From Acidobacteriota bacterium (GTDB lineage: Bacteria > Acidobacteriota > Terriglobia > Terriglobales > Acidobacteriaceae): 64,000 bases of DNA. Where the stretch lies: NCBI GenBank assembly GCA_021810625.1, contig JAJZIJ010000001.1, positions 1 to 64,000 on the forward strand, given 5' to 3'. Position 1 is the first letter of the stretch. Every line of letters starts with the position of its first letter. The position numbers were made by a program, and so were the translations under genes. The notes under the pieces are model-generated. The model was not told the DNA's origin. It did not search any database and was given only the letters and a program-made list of their open reading frames with translations. This document shows, piece by piece, positions 27,266 to 35,638 of this stretch.

Positions 27266-27620
27266 CTTTGGGACAACACGCTTTTTGCGACGATTTATGG
27301 AATCTCTGCACATATCCCTATTTCGAGGCAACCTGCCTTCAAAATGCCGACTTGTGCAAGGTTTCCTTAGCAACCCCCTGCATGGGCACTCTTTGTGGCG
27401 ACGGCGACATTGGTGGAGGAGCAGGTTGTCTCTCCCAAATTAAAACACCTGTCCCGTTTTGCGCTGCATCCCCCGCAATCATCCGCAAAGACACTTTCTT
27501 TGGTTCAACAGTTCTATGATAGGTATAGGACATGGGTTGGGGTTGGGTATGCAGACACCATCGAGCCGCGAGCTTCGCACCGCTTTCGCAACAGGCGAAA
27601 GCGCGGGAAATGTTGCGTTA
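27266..27620. other. intergenic region with a decayed repeat end
   Basis: This 355-base gap between the Toprim-like gene and lolD contains no convincing gene. At 27331-27366 the sequence CCTTCAAAATGCCGACTTGT matches the right end of the double-hairpin repeat at 33450-33546 (CTTCAAAACGCTGACTTGT), so a degenerate copy marks this cassette edge. A possible longer lolD start at ATG 27549 lies inside the gap. No direct repeats or integrase were recognised. Confidence 0.5.
27331..27366. repeat. degenerate right end of the double-hairpin repeat (copy C)
   Basis: The stretch TGCCTTCAAAATGCCGACTT through CAAGGTTTCC aligns with the right end of copies A and B with roughly 75 percent identity by eye. 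The two hairpins of the full element are missing. Confidence 0.55.
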
Positions 27621-28325
27621 ATGGAAGACCCCCAGGAACCTGTATTGCTGCGCGTGGAAAATCTGCACAAGGAGTATCGCACTGGCTCCGACGCGCTCGT
27701 TCTTTTTGAAAATCTGAATCTTACCGTGCATGCCGGAGAGATGGTTGCCATCGTCGGCGAATCCGGCTCCGGAAAAAGCACGCTGCTGCATATTCTGGCG
27801 GCCCTTGATACGCCCACCAGTGGTCACGTATACTGCGCCTCAACTTGCATCGGGAAGCTGAGTTCCAAAGAAGCAGCGATTTTTCGCAATCGAGAAATCG
27901 GCTACGTATGGCAATTTCACTATTTGCTGCCGGAGTTTACCGCACTGGAGAATGCAGCCATGCCGCTGCTTGCACGCGACGAACCCCGCGCCTCCGCCCT
28001 GGCCAAAGCTGAAGTATGGCTGCGGCAGGTCGGGCTACAGAATCGAATGCACCACCGCGCCGGAGAACTTTCCGGCGGCGAACAGCAACGTGTCTCGCTG
28101 GCGCGGGCGTTGGTCACGCAACCCCGTCTGCTGCTGGCGGATGAACCCACTGGCAATCTCGACAACCGAACGGCTGCGGCGGTCTTTGTGCAGATGGAAG
28201 AACTGCATCGGACGCATCGGCTCACCTCCATCATCGTTACCCACAACGTCGAATTCGCGCAGCGTTGTGGCCGTATGTTCCGGCTGCATGAGGGCCGGTT
28301 AGAGGAGTGTCAGAGAACGATGTAG
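27621..28325 (+). CDS. lolD: ABC transporter ATP-binding protein, LolD-like
   Basis: 234 residues from ATG 27621. Walker A is GESGSGKST at residues 46-54, the signature is LSGGEQQRVSLARAL, and Walker B is LLLADEPTGN; the family's usual VTHN segment follows. The size and the DEPTGNLD variant fit the MacB/LolD/FtsE group. It should pair with the LolC/E permease upstream for lipoprotein release at the inner membrane. The in-frame ATG at 27549 is a possible longer start without a family match. clpC starts about 80 bases after its stop codon. Confidence 0.85.
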   Translation: MEDPQEPVLLRVENLHKEYRTGSDALVLFENLNLTVHAGEMVAIVGESGSGKSTLLHILAALDTPTSGHVYCASTCIGKLSSKEAAIFRNREIGYVWQFHYLLPEFTALENAAMPLLARDEPRASALAKAEVWLRQVGLQNRMHHRAGELSGGEQQRVSLARALVTQPRLLLADEPTGNLDNRTAAAVFVQMEELHRTHRLTSIIVTHNVEFAQRCGRMFRLHEGRLEECQRTM

Positions 28326-28402
28326 GGCTGCCTGCATCATTTCCTGACGCTGAGGAGTCTAATAGTTCGAACCGGGCCTTTGGGTGCCCACAAGGGGGAA
28401 GT

Positions 28403-30859
28403 ATGTTCGAACGATATACAGAAAAAGCGCGGCGCGTGATCTTTTTCGCGCGCTATGAGGCCAGCCAGTTCGGTTCGCCCTACATTGAAACGGAACACCT
28501 CCTGCTCGGTTTGCTGCGCGAAGATAAGGCCCTGAGCAACCGCTTCCTGCGCTCCCATGCCTCGGTGGAATCCATTCGCAAGCAGATTGAAAGTCATACC
28601 ACGATTCGCGAAAAAGTCTCCACTTCAGTCGATCTGCCACTCTCCAATGAATGTAAGCGCGTGCTGGCCTATGCTGCGGAAGAGGCTGAGCGACTCTCCA
28701 ATAAACACATCGGCACCGAGCATCTTCTGTTGGGCCTGCTGCGCGAAGAAAAATGCTTTGCTGCGGAGATTCTGCAGGAGCGCGGCCTGCGCCTCTCCAC
28801 AGTGCGCGAGGAACTGGCCCGCACCACGCAGGAGCGCGCCCCCCAGACGCAGCGCAATCGCGAGACCAGCACACTGGCCGAGTTCTCCCGCGACTTGACG
28901 CAATCGGCAATGGACAATCAACTCGACCCGCTTGTGGGACGCGATCAGGAACTGGAGCGCGTCATCCAGATTCTCTGCCGCCGCACAAAAAATAATCCTG
29001 TGCTGATTGGCGAACCCGGCGTGGGAAAAACCGCCATCGTCGAGGGCTTGGCGCAGAAGATTGCCGATGGAGACGTGCCCACATTTTTGGCCGACAAGCG
29101 CGTGCTTGGACTTGATCTTTCTCTGATCGTTGCTGGAACAAAATATCGCGGCCAGTTTGAAGAACGACTCAAGACCATCATGAAAGAGTTGATGGAAAAT
29201 CAGAACTGCATTGTCTTCATCGACGAGCTGCACACGCTGGTCGGAGCTGGCTCTGCGGAAGGCTCTCTGGACGCAGCCAACATTCTCAAGCCTGCGCTTT
29301 CACGCGGAGAAATCCAGTGCATCGGAGCCACCACGCCTGCGGAATATCGCAAGTCCATCGAAAAAGATCGCTCGCTGGAGCGGCGCTTCCAGGCCGTCAA
29401 AGTGCCGCCGCCCAATGAAGAAGATGCCATCAAGATCATCATGGGCATCAAGGATCGCTACGAAAAATTTCATGCGGTCAGCTATACCGACGATTCGATT
29501 CTTTTTTCCGTCAGCCACTCGAATCGCTACATCCCAGATCGTTTTTTGCCGGACAAGGCCATCGACTTGATCGACGAGGCAGGCGCGCGCGTCAAGCTGC
29601 GTCAGACTTCCCTGCCCGAAGAGATCACCGAGGTGCAAAAGCGCATCAAGTTCATCGTGCATCGCATGGAGAACGCCATCGCGAATCACGAATTTGAAAA
29701 GGCTCGCTTCTACTCCGATGAAGAGCGCAAGGAACGCGAGAACCTGCGTGCTCTGCGCGACAAATATCATCTTGACGATTCCACTGCGGGCATCGTGACG
29801 CGCGCGGATATTGAAGATGTCGTCAGCCGCTGGACTGGCGTGCCCGTCACCTCCATCAAGGAAGAAGAAACGCAAAAGCTGCTGCGCGTGGAAGAAGAAC
29901 TGCACAAGCGCATCATCTCGCAGGAGAAAGCCATTTCTGCTCTCTCGCGGGCCATTCGCCGCTCGCGGGCCGGACTTAAATCCCCGGCGCGACCCATCGG
30001 CTCGTTTCTCTTTCTCGGCCCCACGGGTGTTGGGAAAACCGAAATGGCGCGCACGCTGGCGCACTTCCTCTTCGGCAGCGAGAAGGCGCTGATCCGCTTC
30101 GACATGTCGGAGTTTATGGAGAAGCATTCGGTATCCAAGCTCATCGGCTCGCCTCCGGGCTATGTGGGATATGAGGAGGGTGGTCAGTTGACCGAGCGCG
30201 TCAAGCGTTCTCCGTATTCCATCGTGCTGCTGGATGAAATCGAAAAGGCGCACCCGGATGTCTTCAACATCCTGCTGCAAGTTTTTGAGGACGGACAGTT
30301 GACCGATGGGCTGGGCAACACGGTTGACTTCAAAAATACGATCCTCATTATGACCTCGAACATTGGAGCGCGTCATTTGCAAAAGCGGCAGGGTCTGGGC
30401 TTCCAGTCCGACCGCGATGACATGGTTGCGGACAAGGTTGAGGAACTCGTCAAGAGCGAAGTTAAACGCACCTTCAACCCGGAGTTCCTAAATCGCCTCG
30501 ATGAAATCATCATCTTCCAGGCGCTCTCTGATAGCGACCTGATCCAGATTCTCGAACTGCTGGTGCAGCAGTTAAACACGAACCTGGCCCAGAAAGCGAT
30601 CACACTCTCCGTCACCGAAGAAGCGAAGAAGTGGATTCTGGAGCGCACAATGGTGGATCGCACCTACGGCGCGCGTCCGTTGCGCCGCGCGCTACAACGT
30701 TACGTGGAAGACCCACTTTCCGAGGCGTTGATTGCGGGCCATATCGTGGATCGACCTTCGTTTCTGGAGGTCTATCTGGACAACAATCAACTCTTCTATC
30801 GCCCGATTCTCAAAGAGGGCGAAGAGCGAACCGATGGAGTTCTGCTTTTCAGTAATTGA
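28403..30859 (+). CDS. clpC: Clp protease ATP-binding subunit ClpC
   Basis: 818 residues from ATG 28403, preceded by AAGGGGGAAG. It has two Clp-N repeats (residues ~5-150), a first AAA module with GEPGVGKT (203-210) and [14 protein letters not shown], a middle region with a UvrB/C-like coiled motif ([10 protein letters not shown]), and a second AAA module with GPTGVGKT (539-546). The ClpC class is indicated by [15 protein letters not shown] at the start. It unfolds substrates for ClpP. An in-frame extension starting at 28307 overlaps lolD and is rejected. It overlaps the acyltransferase gene by one base (TGATG). Confidence 0.95.
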   Translation: MFERYTEKARRVIFFARYEASQFGSPYIETEHLLLGLLREDKALSNRFLRSHASVESIRKQIESHTTIREKVSTSVDLPLSNECKRVLAYAAEEAERLSNKHIGTEHLLLGLLREEKCFAAEILQERGLRLSTVREELARTTQERAPQTQRNRETSTLAEFSRDLTQSAMDNQLDPLVGRDQELERVIQILCRRTKNNPVLIGEPGVGKTAIVEGLAQKIADGDVPTFLADKRVLGLDLSLIVAGTKYRGQFEERLKTIMKELMENQNCIVFIDELHTLVGAGSAEGSLDAANILKPALSRGEIQCIGATTPAEYRKSIEKDRSLERRFQAVKVPPPNEEDAIKIIMGIKDRYEKFHAVSYTDDSILFSVSHSNRYIPDRFLPDKAIDLIDEAGARVKLRQTSLPEEITEVQKRIKFIVHRMENAIANHEFEKARFYSDEERKERENLRALRDKYHLDDSTAGIVTRADIEDVVSRWTGVPVTSIKEEETQKLLRVEEELHKRIISQEKAISALSRAIRRSRAGLKSPARPIGSFLFLGPTGVGKTEMARTLAHFLFGSEKALIRFDMSEFMEKHSVSKLIGSPPGYVGYEEGGQLTERVKRSPYSIVLLDEIEKAHPDVFNILLQVFEDGQLTDGLGNTVDFKNTILIMTSNIGARHLQKRQGLGFQSDRDDMVADKVEELVKSEVKRTFNPEFLNRLDEIIIFQALSDSDLIQILELLVQQLNTNLAQKAITLSVTEEAKKWILERTMVDRTYGARPLRRALQRYVEDPLSEALIAGHIVDRPSFLEVYLDNNQLFYRPILKEGEERTDGVLLFSN

Positions 30860-31776
30860 TGCGCCAGAGATTCGAGTATGCCGTTACGTGGTGTCTGATC
30901 CGTGCGATGGGGCTGCCGCCGCGCTCCGTTGCGCGGCGCATTGGGGCAGCCATCGGCGCAATGGCATATTGGAGCCTGCCGCGACTTCGCAAGGTTGGAC
31001 TCCGCAATCTTCATCTCGCCTTCCCTGAAAAATCTCTGTCGGAGCGCCAGCGCATCCTGCGCGGCATGTATCGCTCCCTGGGCTGGCAACTGGCGGAGTT
31101 TTGCCGGATGTCTCGCTACACTCTCAATCAAGCCAGCCAGTGTATCCGCTATGAAGGTCTGGAAAATTATCTTGCGGCGCAGCAACGCGGGCGCGGCGTG
31201 CTGGTGTTGACCGGACATTTAGGCGCGTGGGAATTGAGCAGCTTCTATCACTCGCTGGCTGGCCATCCCATGAGCATGGTCATCCGCCGTCTCGACAATC
31301 CCTTCGTGGATGCGCTGGTCAATCGCATTCGCTGCCTGCATGGCAATCGAGTGCTGCACAAAGATGATTTTGCGCGCGGCTTGATTGCCGCCATGCGCGC
31401 TGGCGAAACCGTCGGCATTTTGATGGACACCAATATGACACCGCCGCAGGGGGTCTTCGTTGATTTCTTCGGACACGCCGCCTGTACTGGCTCCGGCATG
31501 GCGCGCATCGCACTGCGCACCGGGGCTGCCGTGGTTCCAGGCTTTTTGCTGTGGCATCCTGACGAACAGAAATACGTGCTGCATTTTCTTCCTGCGCTGG
31601 AACTGGTGAGCACCGACAACGACGAAGCCGACGCGCAAGCTAATACGCAAATCTTCACCCGCGTTCTCGAAGAGACCATCCGGCGCTATCCTGAACAGTG
31701 GCTCTGGGTGCATCGCCGCTGGAAGACACGGCCAGCAGGGGAAGCGCCGCTGTACCCGCAACGTGAAAAACAATGA
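30859..31776 (+). CDS. lipid A biosynthesis lauroyl acyltransferase-like (LpxL family)
   Basis: 305 residues. It overlaps the clpC stop as TGATG. The family H-x4-E motif is HLGAWE at H120-E125, and the C-terminal [10 protein letters not shown] is the standard LpxL/LpxM ending. A basic N-terminal segment with one hydrophobic stretch gives membrane association. It would transfer a secondary acyl chain to a Kdo2-lipid A precursor. The acyl length cannot be told. lpxD overlaps its stop (ATGA), so lipid A genes sit directly after clpC in one transcript. Confidence 0.88.
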   Translation: MRQRFEYAVTWCLIRAMGLPPRSVARRIGAAIGAMAYWSLPRLRKVGLRNLHLAFPEKSLSERQRILRGMYRSLGWQLAEFCRMSRYTLNQASQCIRYEGLENYLAAQQRGRGVLVLTGHLGAWELSSFYHSLAGHPMSMVIRRLDNPFVDALVNRIRCLHGNRVLHKDDFARGLIAAMRAGETVGILMDTNMTPPQGVFVDFFGHAACTGSGMARIALRTGAAVVPGFLLWHPDEQKYVLHFLPALELVSTDNDEADAQANTQIFTRVLEETIRRYPEQWLWVHRRWKTRPAGEAPLYPQREKQ

Positions 31777-32789
31777 CGCTCTCATTGCAACAACTCGCGG
31801 CTGCACTCGACGCGCAATACACAATGCCGGAGAATCTCTCACGCAGCCTGCTGATTGCGCGCGTGTCCAGCATCCCGTCGGCGGACGCGCAATGCCTCGT
31901 TTTTGTGGAGACGGCAGCATCGCTGGCTGAAGCGTTGGCTTCCGCTGCTGGCGCGATCCTGCTGACACCCAAACTGGCAGAGACGATTCTCCATGAGACG
32001 CCGCCGCTGCTCTGCGTTCCGCAGCCGCGTCTGGCCTTTGCCCGCGCAGCAACTCTCCTGCGGCCCAAAGAGGCGGCAACGGGCATCCATTCCACGGCCA
32101 TTCTTGGCGAGAGCGTGCAATTGGGCGCGCATGTCTCCATCGGCGCGTATGCCGTTCTGGGGGACGATGTTTGCATCGGCAACCACACGCAGATTGCCGC
32201 CGGGGTTATCCTCGGCAATGGCGTGCAGATCGGCGCAGACTGCCACATCCATCCGAGAGTGGTGATCTATGCTGGAACGAAAATCGCGGATCGCGTCATT
32301 CTCCACGCCGGATGCGTTCTCGGCGCCGATGGGTTCGGCTATGTTCGCGACGCAGAGACCGGAGCGTACACGCAGTTTCCACAGCAAGGCACGCTGGTTA
32401 TTGAAGAGGATGTGGAGATCGGCGCGAACACAACCATCGACCGGGGCGCGCTGGAAGAGACGCGCATTGCGCGCGGTGCCAAGCTCGACAATCTTGTTCA
32501 CATCGGCCACAACGTTCGCGTGGGTCGTAACGTTGTCATGGCCTCGCAGACGGGCATCTCCGGCAGTAGTACGGTGGGCGATGGCGCAATTCTTGGCGGG
32601 CAGGTAGGCGTTGGCGAACATGCCGAGATTGGCCCGCAGGTGGTTCTTGGCGGCGGCGCAGGCGTGCTTAGCCAGAAGAAACTGCGCGGGCCGGGCCTCG
32701 TCTTCTGGGGACGACCGGCGCAACCGCTCCGCGCCTATCTCAAGGGTCTGGCTGCCGTGGCGCGGCTCGCGCGTAGATCGAAAGAGTAG
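31773..32789 (+). CDS. lpxD: UDP-3-O-(3-hydroxyacyl)glucosamine N-acyltransferase
   Basis: 338 residues, standard LpxD length. The N-terminal uridine-binding domain (1-~100) is followed by left-handed beta-helix hexapeptide repeats from about 105 to 290. The predicted catalytic His is H246 in [20 protein letters not shown] and the C-terminal alpha-helical segment complete the family pattern. It attaches the N-linked hydroxyacyl chain in lipid A synthesis. It overlaps the upstream acyltransferase by 4 bases. lpxA and lpxB are not in the window. Confidence 0.95.
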   Translation: MTLSLQQLAAALDAQYTMPENLSRSLLIARVSSIPSADAQCLVFVETAASLAEALASAAGAILLTPKLAETILHETPPLLCVPQPRLAFARAATLLRPKEAATGIHSTAILGESVQLGAHVSIGAYAVLGDDVCIGNHTQIAAGVILGNGVQIGADCHIHPRVVIYAGTKIADRVILHAGCVLGADGFGYVRDAETGAYTQFPQQGTLVIEEDVEIGANTTIDRGALEETRIARGAKLDNLVHIGHNVRVGRNVVMASQTGISGSSTVGDGAILGGQVGVGEHAEIGPQVVLGGGAGVLSQKKLRGPGLVFWGRPAQPLRAYLKGLAAVARLARRSKE

Positions 32790-32801
32790 GAGCCAGCAGA
32801 A

Positions 32802-33467
32802 ATGGCCATCATTGTGGTCGGCGGGCACACGCGCAACATCGGCAAGACATCCGTCGTTGCCGGAATCATCGCCGCGCTCCCGCAGTACAACTGGACAGCC
32901 TTCAAGATCACGCAGTTCGGCCACGGTATTTGCTCGGCCAATGCTGAGCCGTGTGATTGTGAAACCGATGCCCACACCATCGCCGTGACCGAGGAACGCA
33001 ACGCCGCCAGCGGAACCGATAGCGCCCGCTTTTTACGGGCTGGCGCGGCGCGTTCCTTCTGGGTACGGACGCGACAGGGGCAGCTCGCCGAGGCGATGCC
33101 GCGCATTCGCAAAGAATTGGATCATTCCGAAAACGCCATTCTCGAATCGAACAGCATCCTGCGCTTTTTGCAGCCTGATCTCTATCTAACGGTGCTGAAC
33201 GTTTCTGTTGCTGACTTCAAACCGTCGGCGCAGTATTTTCTAGATCGCGCCGATGCTGTGCTGCTCGCATCTTCTCCAGAGCGCGCAACTCCGGCGTGGC
33301 CGCAGGCGCTGCTGCGTATCGTCAAAGAGAAGCCCCACTTCCCTGTCGCGCCGCCGTCCTTCATGTCGTCAGAATTGGAAAGGTTTCTCGCGCTGCGCCT
33401 GTCGCTGCTGCGCCAGGAAAACTCTTCGCAATCCCTTATTGCGAAGCCACATTCCCTCAGAGGCTGA
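32802..33467 (+). CDS. P-loop NTPase, MobB/BioD-like fold, unknown role
   Basis: 221 residues. Walker A is GGHTRNIGKTS at residues 7-17, preceded by IIVV, the pattern of MobB and dethiobiotin synthetase-like P-loop proteins. C-rich EPCDCETDAHT (residues ~48-58) may bind a metal or cofactor. The gene lies 12 bases after lpxD but has no clear lipid A role. The C-terminal residues after LRQENSSQSLIAKPHSLRG, and the stop, come from the dispersed double-hairpin repeat, so the original C-terminus is probably replaced. MobB is only one possibility. Confidence 0.6.
   Translation: MAIIVVGGHTRNIGKTSVVAGIIAALPQYNWTAFKITQFGHGICSANAEPCDCETDAHTIAVTEERNAASGTDSARFLRAGAARSFWVRTRQGQLAEAMPRIRKELDHSENAILESNSILRFLQPDLYLTVLNVSVADFKPSAQYFLDRADAVLLASSPERATPAWPQALLRIVKEKPHFPVAPPSFMSSELERFLALRLSLLRQENSSQSLIAKPHSLRG
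33424..33446. terminator. 9-bp hairpin at the P-loop gene end
   Basis: CTTCGCAAT (33424-33432) pairs with ATTGCGAAG (33438-33446) across a CCCTT loop. It overlaps the last codons of the P-loop gene, and no T run follows. It may act with the adjacent repeat as a bidirectional end. Confidence 0.45.
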
Positions 33468-33546
33468 AGCCTCGCGTTGATTTTTCTACATGTACGGCGG
33501 GACTAAAGTCCCACCCCTTCAAAACGCTGACTTGTTCAGAGATTCC
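33450..33546. repeat. dispersed double-hairpin repeat, copy B
   Basis: The first hairpin is GAGGCT/AGCCTC (33460-33473). The second is built on GGGACT/AGTCCC (33499-33512) with outer GG/CC pairs. Copy A has GCGGCT/AGCCGC and GGACGGGCT/AGCCCGTCC. Three aligned pairs differ between copies but stay complementary, and one position is mismatched. The repeat ends 1 base before the crcB stop and supplies the P-loop gene stop. Confidence 0.8.
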
Positions 33547-33547
33547 G

Positions 33548-33964
33548 CTAGACAGCGGGAGTCATAAACTTGCTTACCAGCATGGCTCCGGCCACCACGG
33601 CTAGCATTCCCAGCACGTTGCTGGCAAAGATGTTCAACAGCGCCATCTCCCAGCGGCCTTCGCGGATAAGCGCGTAGCTCTCCCAGGTAAAGCTGGAGAA
33701 GGTGGTGTAGCCACCACAAAAACCCACGGCAACCACCAGTCGCCAATTGGAATCGACGGGCAAATGATCTCGCGCCCACATGAAGAAAGCACCCAGGATA
33801 AAGCTGCCGGTCAGGTTAATCAGCAGCGTGCCCAGCGGGAAATCAATCGGAACAACGCGCCCGACAAAGCGCGCAACGCCGTAGCGAAGATTGGCTCCCA
33901 GCACCGCGCCCAGAGCCACATAGAGCGAACCCTTCAGCAAACCCGCGCTCCTCTCCTGTCGCAA
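33548..33964 (-). CDS. crcB: fluoride exporter CrcB/Fluc
   Basis: 138 residues with four hydrophobic segments. Family motifs: GANLRYGVAR near the start, NLTGSFILG, and GFCGGYTTFSSF in the third segment. Fluc proteins are dimeric fluoride channels that protect against fluoride. The start at 33964 is used; a TTG further in (LLKGSLYV) with AGGAG upstream is an alternative. It is 18 bases downstream of a lipoprotein gene, in the same transcript, so a fluoride riboswitch directly upstream is not possible and none was seen. Confidence 0.9.
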   Translation of the reverse strand: MRQERSAGLLKGSLYVALGAVLGANLRYGVARFVGRVVPIDFPLGTLLINLTGSFILGAFFMWARDHLPVDSNWRLVVAVGFCGGYTTFSSFTWESYALIREGRWEMALLNIFASNVLGMLAVVAGAMLVSKFMTPAV

Positions 33965-33982
33965 CCCACCGACGTGTCGAGG

Positions 33983-35512
33983 CTAATCCGCCGCGTTGGT
34001 GATCGCATCCATATAGGCCACGTCATAGGCCGTACCCTGCACCGTCACGTTTCCATTGTAGAGTTCCGAGCCAGCCGAATACGTGGTGGAGAAGGTCGTG
34101 ATATTGGCGTTCGTCGTGGCATAAATGTGCAACTGGCCGCCATAGGCAGTGTACACCTTGTGCCATAGCGTGATGGCGCACAGCCCGGTCAGATCACCAT
34201 ACCAAGGTTCCACCAGCACCGAGTTGTTGGTCAGATTGAACATGGTCAGGCAGCCACTCACCAGATTGGTCGCGGTGCGAAATCCTTCCTGGCAGGTCTG
34301 CGAGCCAATCCACAAGGTATTGTCATCCGCAAACAGCATTTTGGTATGCGTGCCATCAGAGATGGGGTACTTCGCCGTCACCTGCATCGTGCCCAAATTG
34401 AGGATGCTCAGAAATCCTTCCAGCAATCCTGCCTGCGGCCCCGATGTCAGCACCTGCTGTCCAGAGACATACAGAATTCCATTGCCATAGAGCGCCATCG
34501 TGGCGCCACCGGGCACAGGGATTCTTGCCGATTCTGTGGGAGGGGTCTGCGTTGGCAAAGCCGGCGCGGGATAGGTGCTGCCCGGAAAGTTATAGATGTT
34601 CAGCACTCCCGTGCTCAGAAAACTGACACTGGCCGTCGCCTGGCCCGTTACAGGGTCAATGGCAGCATTGCCACACTCCGGCCCGCAATTCATCACCCAT
34701 GCCGTCGTGCCATCGGAGGAAAAAATGGCATTGAGTGGCCGATCAAACTGAATGGGATTGCCATTTTTATCCAGTACCGGAACAACGCAGTACACCGGAG
34801 TCGCAATGGGCTGGCAATCCACCGGACTCACCGCCGAGGGCCAATTGGCCTCGTTGGGAAAGGTGGGAACCGGCGCAATCGTTCCATTGGGTTGTTGCAA
34901 GTGGATCACGCGATAGGCATAGTTGCTGTTCTGCACATACGCCATTGCGACCGAGCCACTGGGATTTACCGCCACGCGATATACATTCGGAAGATTCAGA
35001 TTGACCGTAACGCCCGCAACACGATCAATCACCGTCAGGTATTGCAGGGGCTGGTTGGCAGCAAAACCATAGTCGCCATCTTCCGTGACATACACAGCGC
35101 CGGGAGGCAGGTCCTTGGTCAGTCCTGGAATGCGCCCGGATTGCGCCTCTGTGGAGTAATTGATCGCGGCCAAGCTGCCATCCCCATAGCCATAGACGTA
35201 CCCGGACTGCTGCTCCGGGTAGTTCAGAATGATGCTGGGGAGCGCGCCGCCATAGCCGCTGACCATGAAGTCTGGAATGGTTCCGTTTTCTGCATTGCGA
35301 ATATCGTAGCGGGCATCCACGATCTGCAATTGCCCCGCCGTAAAGGGAGTCGGATTTTGTATCGCCACCAGCACTCGTTGCAAAATTGTGCTGGGCGGAA
35401 ACGGACGACCTGCGAAAAATGACCTCACGCCCAGGCAGCCAACGACGGAGAGGCCAACGATGGCAACCGATAGCGCCACGGCCACTCGAACCAACACACC
35501 ACGATTCATCAA
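33983..35512 (-). CDS. lipoprotein with beta-propeller-like sequence
   Basis: 509 residues. The N-terminus is a signal peptide with lipobox SVVGCLG. The rest has repeated strand-turn patterns such as GYVYGYGDGSLAAINYST and GILYVSGQQVL, suggesting a YVTN/NHL-like propeller. No enzyme motif is recognised. It is probably anchored to the inner or outer membrane and may bind a ligand or protein. It sits directly upstream of crcB, but no functional link is evident. The protein is rich in Asn, Thr and Gly and has scattered Cys. Confidence 0.7.
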   Translation of the reverse strand: MMNRGVLVRVAVALSVAIVGLSVVGCLGVRSFFAGRPFPPSTILQRVLVAIQNPTPFTAGQLQIVDARYDIRNAENGTIPDFMVSGYGGALPSIILNYPEQQSGYVYGYGDGSLAAINYSTEAQSGRIPGLTKDLPPGAVYVTEDGDYGFAANQPLQYLTVIDRVAGVTVNLNLPNVYRVAVNPSGSVAMAYVQNSNYAYRVIHLQQPNGTIAPVPTFPNEANWPSAVSPVDCQPIATPVYCVVPVLDKNGNPIQFDRPLNAIFSSDGTTAWVMNCGPECGNAAIDPVTGQATASVSFLSTGVLNIYNFPGSTYPAPALPTQTPPTESARIPVPGGATMALYGNGILYVSGQQVLTSGPQAGLLEGFLSILNLGTMQVTAKYPISDGTHTKMLFADDNTLWIGSQTCQEGFRTATNLVSGCLTMFNLTNNSVLVEPWYGDLTGLCAITLWHKVYTAYGGQLHIYATTNANITTFSTTYSAGSELYNGNVTVQGTAYDVAYMDAITNAAD

Positions 35513-35638
35513 ATCTCCATGCTCCTCATACCCAGGGCATTCCGTACAGATCAGGTGGAAAATCTGAGTATATCAAACGGAACCGACGCTGGCGCTCGAC
35601 GGCAACTCCCGATAGGATAAGCGCACGGATTCTCCATT

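Noticed and set aside
28365-28400. tRNA-like GTTCGAAC
   Set aside because: No cloverleaf could be built around it; it is part of the clpC leader.
33965-33982. Fluoride riboswitch before crcB
   Set aside because: Only 18 bases separate crcB from the upstream gene, and no riboswitch core was seen.
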